A stretch of DNA of 35,635 nt from Parabacteroides faecalis (GCF_022809355.1 NZ_JAKZMM010000041.1:1-35635); one strand, 5' to 3'. Shown: positions 24,712 through 33,665, counted from the first letter of the stretch. Made by a program: numbers and translations. Notes: generated by a model from the letters alone, not told the origin.

Positions 24712-24846
24712 GGGCCCGACGGCAGATGCCTTCGGTAAGGCAAGGTTTTCGGGAAAAATACCGCAAGCCTCCGGCGAGGATGATTTTTTCCGAAACCGCA
24801 AGGCTTGACCTTGCCGTCCGAACAAAGGCATTTGCCAACTTTGCCC
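24712..24846 (+). ncRNA. Long-hairpin element, copy 1
   Basis: A 135-base element that folds on itself end to end: GGGC/GCCC at the base, GGCAgATGCC with GGCATtTGCC, TTCGG with CCGAA (after a 3-base CAA bulge), GGCAAGG (24739-24745) with CCTTGCC (24809-24815), a 13-bp arm TTTCGGGAAAAAT with ATTTTTTCCGAAA containing one G-T pair, and a small apical CCTC-CGGC-GAGG hairpin. The G-T pair is a valid G-U wobble only if the plus strand is the RNA. It is one of four related copies. The rest of 24655-25021 holds no convincing gene. Confidence 0.7.
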
Positions 24847-25021
24847 GGTAGTTTCCGGTATGCCAAGTCTGTGTTTTCATCCCTTTTCCTTTTATTCCTG
24901 TCGTTATGGTTTCCGGTTCCACAGAGGGCGGAAAACAAAAAGAGCCGTCCCGGAAGACAGCTCTGTTCTGTAAGGTTCCACTTGATTTTGTATGGCAGTT
25001 ATGTTTCATGGTCAAATATTG

Positions 25022-25258
25022 TCAGGATACCAGAAAACTGAGTATGCAGAAAAGTATGGCCGCAGCCACCAGAAGGCAAGCTATCCGGTACAGGAACCTG
25101 AAGAATCCCCTAAAACACACGATGGCTACCGCAGCCCACACGGGGGATATGCCCCGTGTGTACATATAACTGAACACGATGAAGGCTGCAAAGCCCAATG
25201 CGATGGTCCGTACCCATCTGTTCGCTTGAATCTTGTCGATATATTCCCTTGTTTTCAT
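25022..25258 (-). CDS. Small membrane protein
   Basis: A 78-residue protein: a cytoplasmic basic start (MKTREYIDKIQANRWVRT), then two or three hydrophobic segments at about residues 19-33, 37-52 and 56-78, ending ILFCILSFLVS. No family is recognised. It lies between two copies of the long-hairpin element and downstream of the topoisomerase gene in the same direction. Confidence 0.65.
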   Translation of the reverse strand: MKTREYIDKIQANRWVRTIALGFAAFIVFSYMYTRGISPVWAAVAIVCFRGFFRFLYRIACLLVAAAILFCILSFLVS

Positions 25259-25302
25259 GACATTCCGGTATTAACGGGTGAAACAGTCTTTTCCAATTTC
25301 AA

Positions 25303-25435
25303 GGGCCGGGATGCGTACCGCCTCCACAGGCAAGGTTTTCGGAGGAAAATACCGGAGCGGCGCGAGGATGATTTTCCCCGAAACCCGGAGGGCCTGACCT
25401 TGCCGGTGGAAAAAGGCGGTGCGCTACCTTTGCCC
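25303..25435 (+). ncRNA. Long-hairpin element, copy 2
   Basis: The same architecture as copy 1 with different bases: GGGC/GCCC at the base, GCG/CGC, ACCGCCT with AGGCGGT, CCAC with GTGG, GGCAAGG with CCTTGCC, then TTTCGGaGGAAAAT with ATTTTCCCCGAAA (one bulged A). The paired arms change together relative to the other copies. It lies between the small membrane protein and topoisomerase III. Confidence 0.7.
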
Positions 25436-25454
25436 GCGAATTGGAATGACGGTG

Positions 25455-27551
25455 TTATTTTTTCTTTCCGTTCCCGGTTTTCGGGAACGAGAATACCGTG
25501 TTGTATTCCGCATCGAAGGTGACGGCGGCATCGAACGGTACACCTTTCTTTCCCTTGAACCCCTTGATGAGTCTGGTGGTGCCGGAGGAGAAAAGCTGTT
25601 CCATGTGGGTGTCGGTCAGTTCCTTGTTCAGAATACGGCGGAACACCAGCAGCCCGCACCCGTCATGGTCGCACCTGGCCACTTTGGAACGGAGGATGAT
25701 TTTTCCCGTCTTGCACTTGGGGCAGGTGAATGCCCTTTCCTGCATCGCCGGAAAATCCAGACGCAGGATCTCTTCGGTTGCCCTGCGGGTGTAATCCAGG
25801 ATGGACTGCATGAAGGTTTCCGTATCGAGGGTATGCCTCTCCACCTGCGCCAGGGTCTTCTCCCAGCTTCCCGTCAGTTCCACGTCCGCCACACGCATGT
25901 CCTTCACCGCCTCATAGATATACATCCCTTTTTCGGTCGGGATGATGCTTTTGCCGGAGCGGGCGATATAGTCACGTTTGATAAGGGTGGTAATGATGGC
26001 GGCACGGGTGGCGGGTGTGCCTATGCCCAATTCCTTGATAGCCTCCTTTGCCTGTTCGTCCGTGATGTTTTTCCCGCAGGTCTCCATCGCCGCCAGCAGG
26101 GTGGCCTCCGTGTACAGCGGCTTGGGTAGGGTCTTCTTCTGCGCCATCCCGTGTCCCATGACCGGAACAGTCTCGCCTTCGGCAAACTCCGCCGTCCCCC
26201 CGTCACGTTCCGGCTCGTCCTTCTCCCTGTCCTCCTTTCTGGCGAACACGCCGCGCCAGCCCGGTCTGACAATGGAGGAAGAGCGGGAACGGAACGCCAT
26301 TCCCTCGCAGGCACATTCCATGACCAAAAGTTCCTTCTCGCAGGGTGGCGAGAATGCTTCCAGCATCCTTCCGGCTATCAGGGTGTAAACGGTAGATTCC
26401 GCCTCGGACAACCCTTCGGGTGAAATGCCCGTGATAATCAGGGCATGGTGGTCGGTCACTTTCGTGTCATCCACGCTGCGGGTATTCAGATCGGACATGT
26501 CGAAAGACTGTCCGTATTCCCTGAATTCCGGCATGGAAACCACTTTTCCCAGCAAGGAAGGAATGTGCCGCATGACATCCTCCGGGATATGGCGGCTTCC
26601 CGTCCTCGGATAAGAAATAAGCTTCTTTTCATACAAGGATTGGGCGATGGAGAGGGTCTTCTCCGCTGTCAGGTCATAATGGACGTTGCAATCTTTCTGG
26701 AGCGTGGTCAGGTCGTACAGAAGCGGGGCCTGTTGGAAAGTCCTCTTGTGTTCCGACCCAGTGACTGTCGCCACAGAACCGGAAGTGATTTTCCGGTATG
26801 CCGCCTCTGCCGCATCCTTTTCCTTGAACTCTTCCGTGTGGATGAACATGCGGTGCGCGTCCTGCCGTTTCAGCGTGAGGTGCAGCTGCCAGTAAGGGGT
26901 GGAGACGAAATTCCGGTTCTCCTTGAAGCGGGCACAGACCATGGCGAGCGTCGGGGTCTGTACACGTCCTATGGAGTTGTTCGCCGAGCCGGAGGCTACC
27001 GCCAGGGCACGGCTCGCGTTCATGCCCACCAGCCAGTCCGCCTTTGCCCGGCAGTCGGCGGCGGCATACAGGCTGTCGTAGTCGCTGCCGTCCCGGAGGT
27101 TCGCCAAACCCTCGCGGATGGCCTCGTCGGTGAGAGAGGAGATCCACAGGCGTTTGAACGGTTTGGTATAGCCTAAGTAGGAATATATCCAGCGGAAGAT
27201 AAGTTCCCCTTCACGGGCACAGTCGGTAGCCACGATGATGCTGTCGCACCGGTCGAACACGCTGTCGATGATTTTCAGTTGTTTGGCGGCGGCGATGTCC
27301 GTCACCATCCCTTTGTCCGTCCTGACCTGGCGGGACACCAGACGGAACGGGTCCGGCAGCATCGGGAGGTTTTCGGCGGAGGTTTTCGTGTAGCCATACG
27401 CACCGGGCATGGCGAGCGACACCAGGTGTCCCAACGCCCACGTGACCATATACCCGTTACCTGTACAGTAGCCGTCTTTCTTGTCGGTAGCCCCGACCAC
27501 ACGGGCTATATCCATGCCGACACTCGGTTTTTCTGCAATGATTGCTTTCAT
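25455..27551 (-). CDS. topB: DNA topoisomerase III (type IA)
   Basis: A 698-residue type IA topoisomerase, typical of Bacteroides conjugative elements, able to pass and decatenate single-stranded DNA during transfer or replication. Toprim domain: MKAIIAEKPSVGMDIARVVG and IIVATDCAREGELIFRW (acidic triad). The catalytic tyrosine is Y314 in LISYPRTGSRHIP. A C-terminal zinc finger occurs near residues 637-660 (CPKCKTGKIILRS, CDHDGCG). A longer frame begins at 27617, but its first 22 residues do not match the family; the ATG at 27549-27551 places the Toprim fold at residue 1. Confidence 0.95.
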   Translation of the reverse strand: MKAIIAEKPSVGMDIARVVGATDKKDGYCTGNGYMVTWALGHLVSLAMPGAYGYTKTSAENLPMLPDPFRLVSRQVRTDKGMVTDIAAAKQLKIIDSVFDRCDSIIVATDCAREGELIFRWIYSYLGYTKPFKRLWISSLTDEAIREGLANLRDGSDYDSLYAAADCRAKADWLVGMNASRALAVASGSANNSIGRVQTPTLAMVCARFKENRNFVSTPYWQLHLTLKRQDAHRMFIHTEEFKEKDAAEAAYRKITSGSVATVTGSEHKRTFQQAPLLYDLTTLQKDCNVHYDLTAEKTLSIAQSLYEKKLISYPRTGSRHIPEDVMRHIPSLLGKVVSMPEFREYGQSFDMSDLNTRSVDDTKVTDHHALIITGISPEGLSEAESTVYTLIAGRMLEAFSPPCEKELLVMECACEGMAFRSRSSSIVRPGWRGVFARKEDREKDEPERDGGTAEFAEGETVPVMGHGMAQKKTLPKPLYTEATLLAAMETCGKNITDEQAKEAIKELGIGTPATRAAIITTLIKRDYIARSGKSIIPTEKGMYIYEAVKDMRVADVELTGSWEKTLAQVERHTLDTETFMQSILDYTRRATEEILRLDFPAMQERAFTCPKCKTGKIILRSKVARCDHDGCGLLVFRRILNKELTDTHMEQLFSSGTTRLIKGFKGKKGVPFDAAVTFDAEYNTVFSFPKTGNGKKK

Positions 27552-27647
27552 GTTCGGATAAAATTTAAGCCGTTCCCCGCTACCGGAACCGGAAAACGGG
27601 AAACGGCGGTTTGACATTTTTTACTTGTTATAATGGATGAGCGTTTG

Positions 27648-27932
27648 TCAGGCCACCGGCTTGACACCGAGGATTTCAATCAGTGCCCCGTCGTCCTTGC
27701 GCACCAGTTGCAGGGTGGCGTCCATCACCACGTCCACGCCCAGCAGCACGAGGCTGAGTGACATCACTCCTGTCTTTTCTCCCTTGAGCAACGTATCAAG
27801 TTCCCCCGACATTTCCAGCTCGTCCTTCAGGATCCCGATTCCCGCGAGTTCTTCCCAGTTCACGTCTTCCGCCTTGAATGGCGTGTTGTTTTTATTGTTT
27901 ACGTTCATATTTCTGTTTTTTTGATTTGACAT
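27648..27932 (-). CDS. DUF4099-type small protein
   Basis: A 94-residue protein whose body (residues 24-94) is a DUF4099-like unit: VNWEELAGIGILKDELEMSG, LDTLLKGEKTGVMSLSL. It is clearly related to residues 165-250 of the upstream large protein (INWEELKNFGLSREYLMERG). The start is an Asn-rich tail. It lies 16 bases after the large DUF3945 gene. Function unknown. Confidence 0.75.
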   Translation of the reverse strand: MSNQKNRNMNVNNKNNTPFKAEDVNWEELAGIGILKDELEMSGELDTLLKGEKTGVMSLSLVLLGVDVVMDATLQLVRKDDGALIEILGVKPVA

Positions 27933-27948
27933 TCATTCTGATTCACGC

Positions 27949-29718
27949 TCAGGCAATGCTTGCCCCCTTGGACTTGCGGCCAGCCTGTTCCTGTCCCTGC
28001 TTCTGGGCGTTCGCCACCACGTTGCGCTGCGATGCGTCACGCTTGCGGTCCGGGTTCTCGTTATAGAAGTCCAGCCTGCCCTGGTTGAAGTTCGCCTTGA
28101 CATACTGCGAGATGGTCTTTCCATCGTAGCCTTTGATGCCCTCGACCAGTACCGCCTTGCCGCTCTGGAGGTCGGCACGCTGGTTTCTCGTCAGTTTTAC
28201 GTCCCATACCTTTTCCGGTATCTTGAACTCGGCACGCTGCTCGAAGCCGTCCGGCGTGCGTGAGTAGCTCAGGCGTCCCGTTTCCAAATCCGCCTTGATG
28301 AAGGAGGAGAACTCCTCGCCCTTGCGGTTCACCATGTCGTTGAGGAAGATGACTTTGCCCTCGCGCAGTTGTTGCTGTTCCTCGGCGGTGATTTTCACGC
28401 CGCCTATTTCATTCGGGATGTAAATTTCACGCGCTCCCTCCGGGGAATCGGGATTGTAGCGTGTGTAGGAAGGTCTGCCCGTGGCCTCGTCCAGCTTGAC
28501 ATACGAGGAGAACAACTCACCGTCCTTGCGCTCCATACCCTCCACGAAGATGGCCTTGCCCGCGTTGAGGTCTTCAATCTGCTGCTTGGTAAGTTCCACT
28601 CCGCCCAGCGACTGTCGGTTGAAGAGTTTGTCGTTCTCGAAGATGTATTCGATGCCCCTGCGTTCGGCGTTGACCTGGATGTGGGCGTCGAACTCCTTGC
28701 CGTTATTGGAAATCATGCCTTCGATGAACACTTTCTTGCCTTCCCGCAGGTCGTTGATTTCCTGGTCGGTCAGTTTCACACCTTTGATTTCTTGCGGGAT
28801 GTAGGCGTTTTCCGCGCGCATGGCGACCACCTCGTTGGTGAGCTTGTCGATGCTGATGAAAGAAGGGATGTATTCGCCGTTGCGCCCTTTCAGTTCCACC
28901 ACACGCCCCATGTTGCCTGTCTCCAACAGGTTCTTCTTGTCCTCTTCGGAGAAGATGTGACCGAAGTACGGGCGTTCGAGTTCGGGTTTCTGGCGGATGC
29001 CGTGGATACCTAATACGATAGGGCCTCCCACGGACTGCTGGAATGACAGTCGTGCATCGGTACGTAATACGGCGGAGCCGAAATTCATGCTGATGGGTAC
29101 CACCTGGTTGGTCTTGTAGCCCCTGAGCATCTGGTCAAGGAGACCGCGCTCCATGAGGTATTCACGGGAAAGTCCGAAATTCTTCAGTTCCTCCCAGTTG
29201 ATCATGGACTCGTTGTAGCGGTACTTGGGTTGCTGCGTGCCGTCACCTTGGGTGGCCTGCTGCTGTGTCTCATTTTTCTTTGCCATTTCTTCTTGATTTT
29301 GATTGTTGATACTTTGGTTTTCCTTGTCGCGTGGAACGATTTCGTATTTTTTGAGGAAGTCTTCCACGGCTTTTGTCTGCTTTCCGGCGGCGAGGTCTTC
29401 GATGGCCTGCTTCACTTCCGGGCTGTCCAGCGTATCCGCCTTGACGGAGAGGATGCCGAAACGGGTCGGGTCTTTGAGCTGGCTCCAGAAGTTTTTCACG
29501 AAATTCTCGAACATGTTGGCGTACCGGTCGATTTTCAGGAAGGAGTTGCTGTGTTCCTTGTCTGCCGGAACGGTGCTGTATTTCCCGTCCTTTCCGATTT
29601 TTGACACCGCCTGTAAAATCAGTTCCATCTTGTCGAGTATGAACACGATGTCACTCATCTGTTCGTTCTCGCTCACTTGCGGCTTCAGGGGTTCGTCCCT
29701 CACATTTTTCTTTGCCAT
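27949..29718 (-). CDS. DUF4099/DUF3945 repeat protein
   Basis: A 589-residue protein common in Bacteroides mobile elements. Residues 1-140 are helical with no named domain. A DUF4099 unit is at about 165-255. Then come about five DUF3945 repeats of 55-60 residues (250-560), each reading roughly xGVKLTxxQxxxLRxGKxVFxEGMxxxxGxxFxxxxK, for example LGGVELTKQQIEDLNAGKAI and IGGVKITAEEQQQLREGKVI. A basic tail ends the protein (QGQEQAGRKSKGASIA). The repeats suggest an extended binding scaffold. No enzyme motif is seen. It is transcribed toward topoisomerase III, and the region upstream is 700 bases without a gene on this strand. Confidence 0.87.
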   Translation of the reverse strand: MAKKNVRDEPLKPQVSENEQMSDIVFILDKMELILQAVSKIGKDGKYSTVPADKEHSNSFLKIDRYANMFENFVKNFWSQLKDPTRFGILSVKADTLDSPEVKQAIEDLAAGKQTKAVEDFLKKYEIVPRDKENQSINNQNQEEMAKKNETQQQATQGDGTQQPKYRYNESMINWEELKNFGLSREYLMERGLLDQMLRGYKTNQVVPISMNFGSAVLRTDARLSFQQSVGGPIVLGIHGIRQKPELERPYFGHIFSEEDKKNLLETGNMGRVVELKGRNGEYIPSFISIDKLTNEVVAMRAENAYIPQEIKGVKLTDQEINDLREGKKVFIEGMISNNGKEFDAHIQVNAERRGIEYIFENDKLFNRQSLGGVELTKQQIEDLNAGKAIFVEGMERKDGELFSSYVKLDEATGRPSYTRYNPDSPEGAREIYIPNEIGGVKITAEEQQQLREGKVIFLNDMVNRKGEEFSSFIKADLETGRLSYSRTPDGFEQRAEFKIPEKVWDVKLTRNQRADLQSGKAVLVEGIKGYDGKTISQYVKANFNQGRLDFYNENPDRKRDASQRNVVANAQKQGQEQAGRKSKGASIA

Positions 29719-30143
29719 AACTTTGAGTTTTTAGAGTTGATAACTACTATTGTCACCGCAAATATATATAGCAAAATTTGATAAATAATTGATTTTTAAT
29801 TAGTTGAACTACATATTACATCATTTGTCATCACGTTTCACCGCAGGGTGACAGCACGAAAACGAAAAAGGGAAAAAACAGAGGGAAAAGGGCGGGCCAC
29901 AAGGTACGGGAAGGCAGAGAGAAACCGAAGCAGGGAAAGGGACGAAGAGGGAAAAAGAAAACCTATATTATGCAGAGTTGAGAGCGAGCTGCTTTTGTCC
30001 CTACTTCCTTGTATTTCTCATAAGACAGGCGACCGAAAGGAAAAGGATTTATGATAGGATAGATGTTCCAATTGGGACGGTCTGAATTTTATAAAGTACT
30101 CCCGTCAGGTTTTGTCTTGACCTTGTTCTATGCGTCGTAGGTC

Positions 30144-30311
30144 GCTTCGCTTGCTAAGTCCCGACCTTTTCACCCAACTCGGACGGCGATACCGGAACGT
30201 TTTTTCGAAGAAAAATTACCGCAGGGAATTTTTTGTACGAAAACCGGAGGCCTGAACGTGAAAGGTATCGTCCTCCGAGTTACCTTCTCAGAGGGACTTA
30301 GTGAGTGAAGC
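30144..30311 (+). ncRNA. Long-hairpin element, copy 3, with a 19-bp outer stem
   Basis: The outer stem pairs 30144-30162 with 30293-30311 at all 19 positions: 16 standard pairs and 3 G-T pairs. All three are legal G-U wobbles only on the plus strand. Inside are AACTCGGA with TCCGAGTT, CGATACC with GGTATCG, ACGTT with AACGT and an AT-rich arm like that of the other copies. The sequence differs strongly from copies 1, 2 and 4 while the plan is kept. The rest of 29719-30360 shows nothing else I can name. Confidence 0.7.
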
Positions 30312-30367
30312 GTGACTTAGGATGGTAGTTTATGGAAGAATATGGAAAAATTACCCTTTGAACGAAA

Positions 30368-30430
30368 ATGCGCATCTTTTTAGTGCAATGGTAATCATTT
30401 TTTGAGTACCTTTGCACTAAAATTACGCAT
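30368..30430 (+). promoter_or_regulatory. AbiE promoter with inverted-repeat operator
   Basis: The -7 box TACCTTTG is at 30407-30414. An 11-bp perfect inverted repeat surrounds it: TTTTAGTGCAA (30378-30388) and TTGCACTAAAA (30412-30422), with further outer matches ATGCG (30368-30372) and CGCAT (30426-30430). The right arm overlaps the -7 box, so binding would block transcription. AbiEi antitoxins are known to repress their own promoter through inverted repeats. Confidence 0.72.
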
Positions 30431-30431
30431 T

Positions 30432-31235
30432 ATGACAATACGTGAATGGATTAGAGATAGAGAGATAAGTGGATTTCCAACTTTTTCGGTTGAAGAAATT
30501 AGGTTGGCATTGCCACATTATTCAGAGCAGGTCATTAAAAATGATTTGTTCCGTATATCATCACAAGGTATAATATATCCGGTCTATAAAGGTTTCTACG
30601 TTATTATTCCTCCTCATTATGCTGCCAAAAGAATGGTACCACCGATATATTACATAGATCAGTTGATGTCGTATCTAAACAAGCCTTATTATATTAGTCT
30701 CTTAAATGCGGCAGAAATTCATGGTGCAGCTCATCAACGTCCACAGAAATTTTCTGTAATGTCGGTATTTCCAAAGTCTTCTGTTTCGCAATCAAAGAAC
30801 AATACACTTGTTTGGGTATACCGCAAGGAAATTCCAACAGATTTTTTGTTATCAAAAAATTCTGAAACAGGAGTGATATATTATTCGAATGCAGAATTGA
30901 CAGCTCTTGACATTGTACAATATGAGCAATATATAGGTGGACTTTCAAGAGCATCTACTATATTGGAAGAACTTACAGAAAAATTAGATTTTCGTGGTGC
31001 TTCCAATAAGTTGTTTGGTTATACATCAATCGCAACTATACAACGACTGGGATATATACTGGATGAAGTTCTAAATGCAGCAGAAATTGCAGATACGCTA
31101 TATATGGAATTGACTTCATATGTAAAGCGTTTCAAATATATTCCTCTAACTATAAATAAACCAAAAGATTGCGCGGAAAGGAATAACCGTTGGAAAATTT
31201 TTGTAAATACGATAATAGAAACTGACGAAATATGA
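30432..31235 (+). CDS. AbiEi-family antitoxin / autorepressor
   Basis: A 267-residue type IV antitoxin. The N-terminal winged-helix (residues 1-90: FSVEEIRLALPHYSEQVIKN, IIYPVYKGFYVII) is followed by the AbiEi C-terminal region (PYYISLLNAAEIHGAAHQRP, LTALDIVQYEQYIGGLSRAS). An upstream in-frame ATG at 30402 would lie before the promoter -7 box, so the ATG at 30432 is chosen. Its stop overlaps the toxin start by 4 bases (ATGA). The gene pair is visibly more AT-rich than the genes around it, a sign of separate acquisition. Confidence 0.87.
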   Translation: MTIREWIRDREISGFPTFSVEEIRLALPHYSEQVIKNDLFRISSQGIIYPVYKGFYVIIPPHYAAKRMVPPIYYIDQLMSYLNKPYYISLLNAAEIHGAAHQRPQKFSVMSVFPKSSVSQSKNNTLVWVYRKEIPTDFLLSKNSETGVIYYSNAELTALDIVQYEQYIGGLSRASTILEELTEKLDFRGASNKLFGYTSIATIQRLGYILDEVLNAAEIADTLYMELTSYVKRFKYIPLTINKPKDCAERNNRWKIFVNTIIETDEI

Positions 31236-32026
31236 TAAACAGAACAGCCATCACTCAATGGAATAAGATAGTTCCATGGAATGACAACGCACAAGTAGAG
31301 CAAGACCTCATTATATCACGTGCGTTAGTCGCTATTTTTAGCGATGAGTTTCTTGCTTCACAATTAGCATTCAGGGGAGGAACTGCACTCCATAAACTAT
31401 ATCTGACGCCACAGCCCAGATATAGTGAAGATATTGACTTAGTTCAAATTACTCCCGGACCGATAAAGCCAATAATGTTCAGACTTGGGGAAGTTTTGGA
31501 TTTTTTGCCGGATAGAGTAACAAAACAAAAACGATATAATAACACGATGTTGTTTCGTATGGAATCGGAAATACCTCCCACAATTCCTCTACGCTTAAAA
31601 ATCGAGATAAACTGTTTTGAGCATTTTAATGAACTTGGATTAGTCAAAATACCATTTGAAATGGAAAATAGTTGGTTCTCAGGCAAGTGCGGAGTAACAA
31701 CATATCGTTTAAATGAACTGTTGGGAACAAAACTGAGAGCCTTGTACCAAAGGAAAAAGGGGCGAGACCTTTTTGACTTGTATGTCGCTTTGTCTGAAGC
31801 ATCAGTTGATGTCGAAGAAATTATGCGTTGTTACCACCGTTATATGTCTTTTGTTGTTCAACAACCACCGACATACAAACAGTTCATTAATAATATGGAA
31901 GAGAAGATGTCTGACTCTGAGTTCTTAGGAGATACACAAAATCTTATCCGTCCGGAGAGGGAGTTCAATCCTCAGTTGGGGTACGACCTTGTTCGCTCTC
32001 AATTAATAGACAGATTGCAAAAATAG
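31232..32026 (+). CDS. AbiEii-family nucleotidyltransferase toxin
   Basis: A 264-residue toxin of the AbiEii/AbiGii family. Family members are nucleotidyltransferases that modify tRNA or other substrates and can abort phage infection. The active-site motif is clear: FRGGTALHKLY with GG at 49-50, then RYSEDIDLVQI with S65, D67 and D69. A second motif follows at KLRALYQRKKGRDLFDLYVA (K/R/D residues of the family). It is coupled to the antitoxin by a 4-base overlap. Its likely role here is element maintenance or phage defence. Confidence 0.88.
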   Translation: MINRTAITQWNKIVPWNDNAQVEQDLIISRALVAIFSDEFLASQLAFRGGTALHKLYLTPQPRYSEDIDLVQITPGPIKPIMFRLGEVLDFLPDRVTKQKRYNNTMLFRMESEIPPTIPLRLKIEINCFEHFNELGLVKIPFEMENSWFSGKCGVTTYRLNELLGTKLRALYQRKKGRDLFDLYVALSEASVDVEEIMRCYHRYMSFVVQQPPTYKQFINNMEEKMSDSEFLGDTQNLIRPEREFNPQLGYDLVRSQLIDRLQK

Positions 32027-32285
32027 CATATCAATAAAAGTAACACCTGAAAAAGAAATATTGCCGGTATCTAAATTTGCCATATAACGATTTAATCTTT
32101 GATTTTTGCGGAAAACCTGCGAGAATTGATTTTTAATCCGTCAAATACAGATTTTAGCTTTCTGATTTTGGAGATTTCAGAATGAGCAGACGGAAATAAA
32201 ATATGAGCGAAGAAAGTGTAAAAGGTAATCAGATTTTGAGTACTTCTGCGCTTTTTTCGCTCAACACAAACTGCGAAACGATTTT

Positions 32286-32579
32286 TCAAGTGTGTATGCT
32301 CCAGCCGTGAAACGGTCCACCAATCATTACAGCAAATGACCGATCCGGCTTGCCGTGATAGAGAAGCCCTCCGACAACGCCCCTTGTCCCGTCTTTCGCC
32401 ACTTCAGCGAAACCGAATGAATATGGTGCGAAATCGGTGTACAGTTCGATTTCATACCTGCCATTGGAGTTGACCTCCCATTGCTTGAGCCGTTCAATAC
32501 ATTTGCTCAACGTTTCATCACCGATGCTTTTCGCATACTTGACGGTATTCTCGTAGTGTTCCTGACATTTGATTTTCAT
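32286..32579 (-). CDS. Small DUF4120-like protein
   Basis: A 97-residue protein starting MKIKCQEHYENTVKYAKSIG, with a central FGFAEVAKDGTRGVVGGLLYHG and the end GGPFHGWSIHT. It resembles the DUF4120 family of Bacteroides elements. The longer frame from 32636 overlaps the upstream gene's end, so the ATG at 32577-32579 is preferred. It is the last gene of the five-gene accessory run. The 260 bases between it and the AbiE toxin show nothing recognisable. Confidence 0.68.
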   Translation of the reverse strand: MKIKCQEHYENTVKYAKSIGDETLSKCIERLKQWEVNSNGRYEIELYTDFAPYSFGFAEVAKDGTRGVVGGLLYHGKPDRSFAVMIGGPFHGWSIHT

Positions 32580-32590
32580 GTCTGATGTTT

Positions 32591-33088
32591 TTAAGTTGTT
32601 TGTAACAATTCTTCGTATATCCCGAAACCAATGCATCCGGCTATGATGAAATCCTCCTTACCTTTATCCGCCAGTGATTTTAAATTTTCCAAGCTGTCGC
32701 AGTAGAAGAATATCTCATCGTCCTTTTCGTTGTCGGAATCCATCGCCAGCGCAATCCTCACTTCTTCCGTTTCCAGCGTGTCGCACCACCGGATAGTGCA
32801 GTCCGCATAATGAGGTTCACGTCCCTGCTCACAGTAGAATTTCAGGAAATGGCTACCTATTTCCTTCTTGACTTCATCCGCCTTTTTCCAGATACTATCA
32901 TCCACGATTTCAAATCCGAGTCCTTCCACCAGCAGGCATGTTCCCTTGTCATATACCATCATGGTGCGCTTTCCCATGTGTTTTTCGCGTATTTCCGCCC
33001 AATTCGGCAAGTCCCAACGCTCCACGGTCCAGATCCCTCGGTAATCCTTCGGGATGGAATTGTATTCGCTTAATGTTATCTTTCTCAT
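32591..33088 (-). CDS. Hypothetical acidic protein
   Basis: A 165-residue protein from the ATG at 33086-33088 (MRKITLSEYNSIPKDYRGIW). Upstream residues of the longer frame do not look coding. It is rich in acidic residues in its second half (DSDNEKDDEIFFYCDSLENL) and ends FGIYEELLQTT. I recognise no family with confidence. The small acidic character and the position near a coupling-protein gene would fit an accessory or anti-defence protein, but that is only context. Confidence 0.65.
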   Translation of the reverse strand: MRKITLSEYNSIPKDYRGIWTVERWDLPNWAEIREKHMGKRTMMVYDKGTCLLVEGLGFEIVDDSIWKKADEVKKEIGSHFLKFYCEQGREPHYADCTIRWCDTLETEEVRIALAMDSDNEKDDEIFFYCDSLENLKSLADKGKEDFIIAGCIGFGIYEELLQTT

Positions 33089-33099
33089 AGCAGGTAGTT

Positions 33100-33354
33100 T
33101 TAGTTTGTTACAAAAGTCACCTTGTGAGTCTTGCACGGTTTCCCGAATGCCGGACGTGGGTTGAACTCCGTGCATGATTCCCAATCCACACTCATCGTGT
33201 AGCCGTTCGGGAAATTCTCGCCGATGAACCGGCTTATCATTTCCAAATCCTCGTTCGGCAGGAACAATTCTTCCTCGATGCCGTACTCCAATGCGAAAAT
33301 CGCCCATTCAGGAATGTTATCCCAAACGAGCGTCTGTCTGTTTTTCTTGTGCAT
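33100..33354 (-). CDS. Small hypothetical protein with NIPEWAIFALEYG motif
   Basis: An 84-residue protein from the ATG at 33352-33354 (MHKKNRQTLVWDNIPEWAIF), acidic, ending PCKTHKVTFVTN. The NIPEWAxxALxYG stretch is found in small proteins of Bacteroides elements, but the family name is not certain. It starts 11 bases after the end of the next gene upstream and is probably co-transcribed. Confidence 0.62.
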   Translation of the reverse strand: MHKKNRQTLVWDNIPEWAIFALEYGIEEELFLPNEDLEMISRFIGENFPNGYTMSVDWESCTEFNPRPAFGKPCKTHKVTFVTN

Positions 33355-33365
33355 AATGTCAATGT

Positions 33366-33632
33366 TTATTGCGGTGATACCATAAGGCTGTTGATGATTC
33401 CTTCCAGTTCCGTTTCCCATTTGTCCGTACCGTCCATGACCGACGGATAGGTCAGTTGCTGCCACTGCCGGTAATCAAACAGTTTCATTCTCAGCGGATA
33501 GTAGTCGAACAATTTCCGGTTGCCAAAAAATACTCTCAGGTGGTTGGTTCCCACCTCCATCAGTTTCAGACCATAATTGTCAAGAATCTCATGGAATCTT
33601 TTCATCGGTGTAAAGTTGCTTCTCTTTTTCAT
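33366..33632 (-). CDS. Small hypothetical protein
   Basis: An 88-residue protein (MKKRSNFTPMKRFHEILDNY to INSLMVSPQ). Basic at the N-terminus with a helical C-terminal half. No family recognised. An internal ATG at codon 10 is an alternative start. It lies 33 bases after the DUF4326 gene in the same direction. Confidence 0.62.
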   Translation of the reverse strand: MKKRSNFTPMKRFHEILDNYGLKLMEVGTNHLRVFFGNRKLFDYYPLRMKLFDYRQWQQLTYPSVMDGTDKWETELEGIINSLMVSPQ

Positions 33633-33665
33633 GTCATTTCTGTTTTTTATTGTTTGAATTTTATT

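Noticed and set aside
24651-24938. 95-codon minus-strand ORF with GFGK and FFPKTLP
   Set aside because: It is the translation of hairpin copy 1; similar peptides appear at copies 2 and 4 because the DNA is repeated, not because a protein is conserved.
25255-25659. 134-codon minus-strand ORF
   Set aside because: It overlaps the end of topoisomerase III in another frame and hairpin copy 2.
29848-30054. 68-codon plus-strand ORF, very rich in K, R and E
   Set aside because: Composition reflects purine-rich non-coding sequence; no start signal or conserved pattern is seen.
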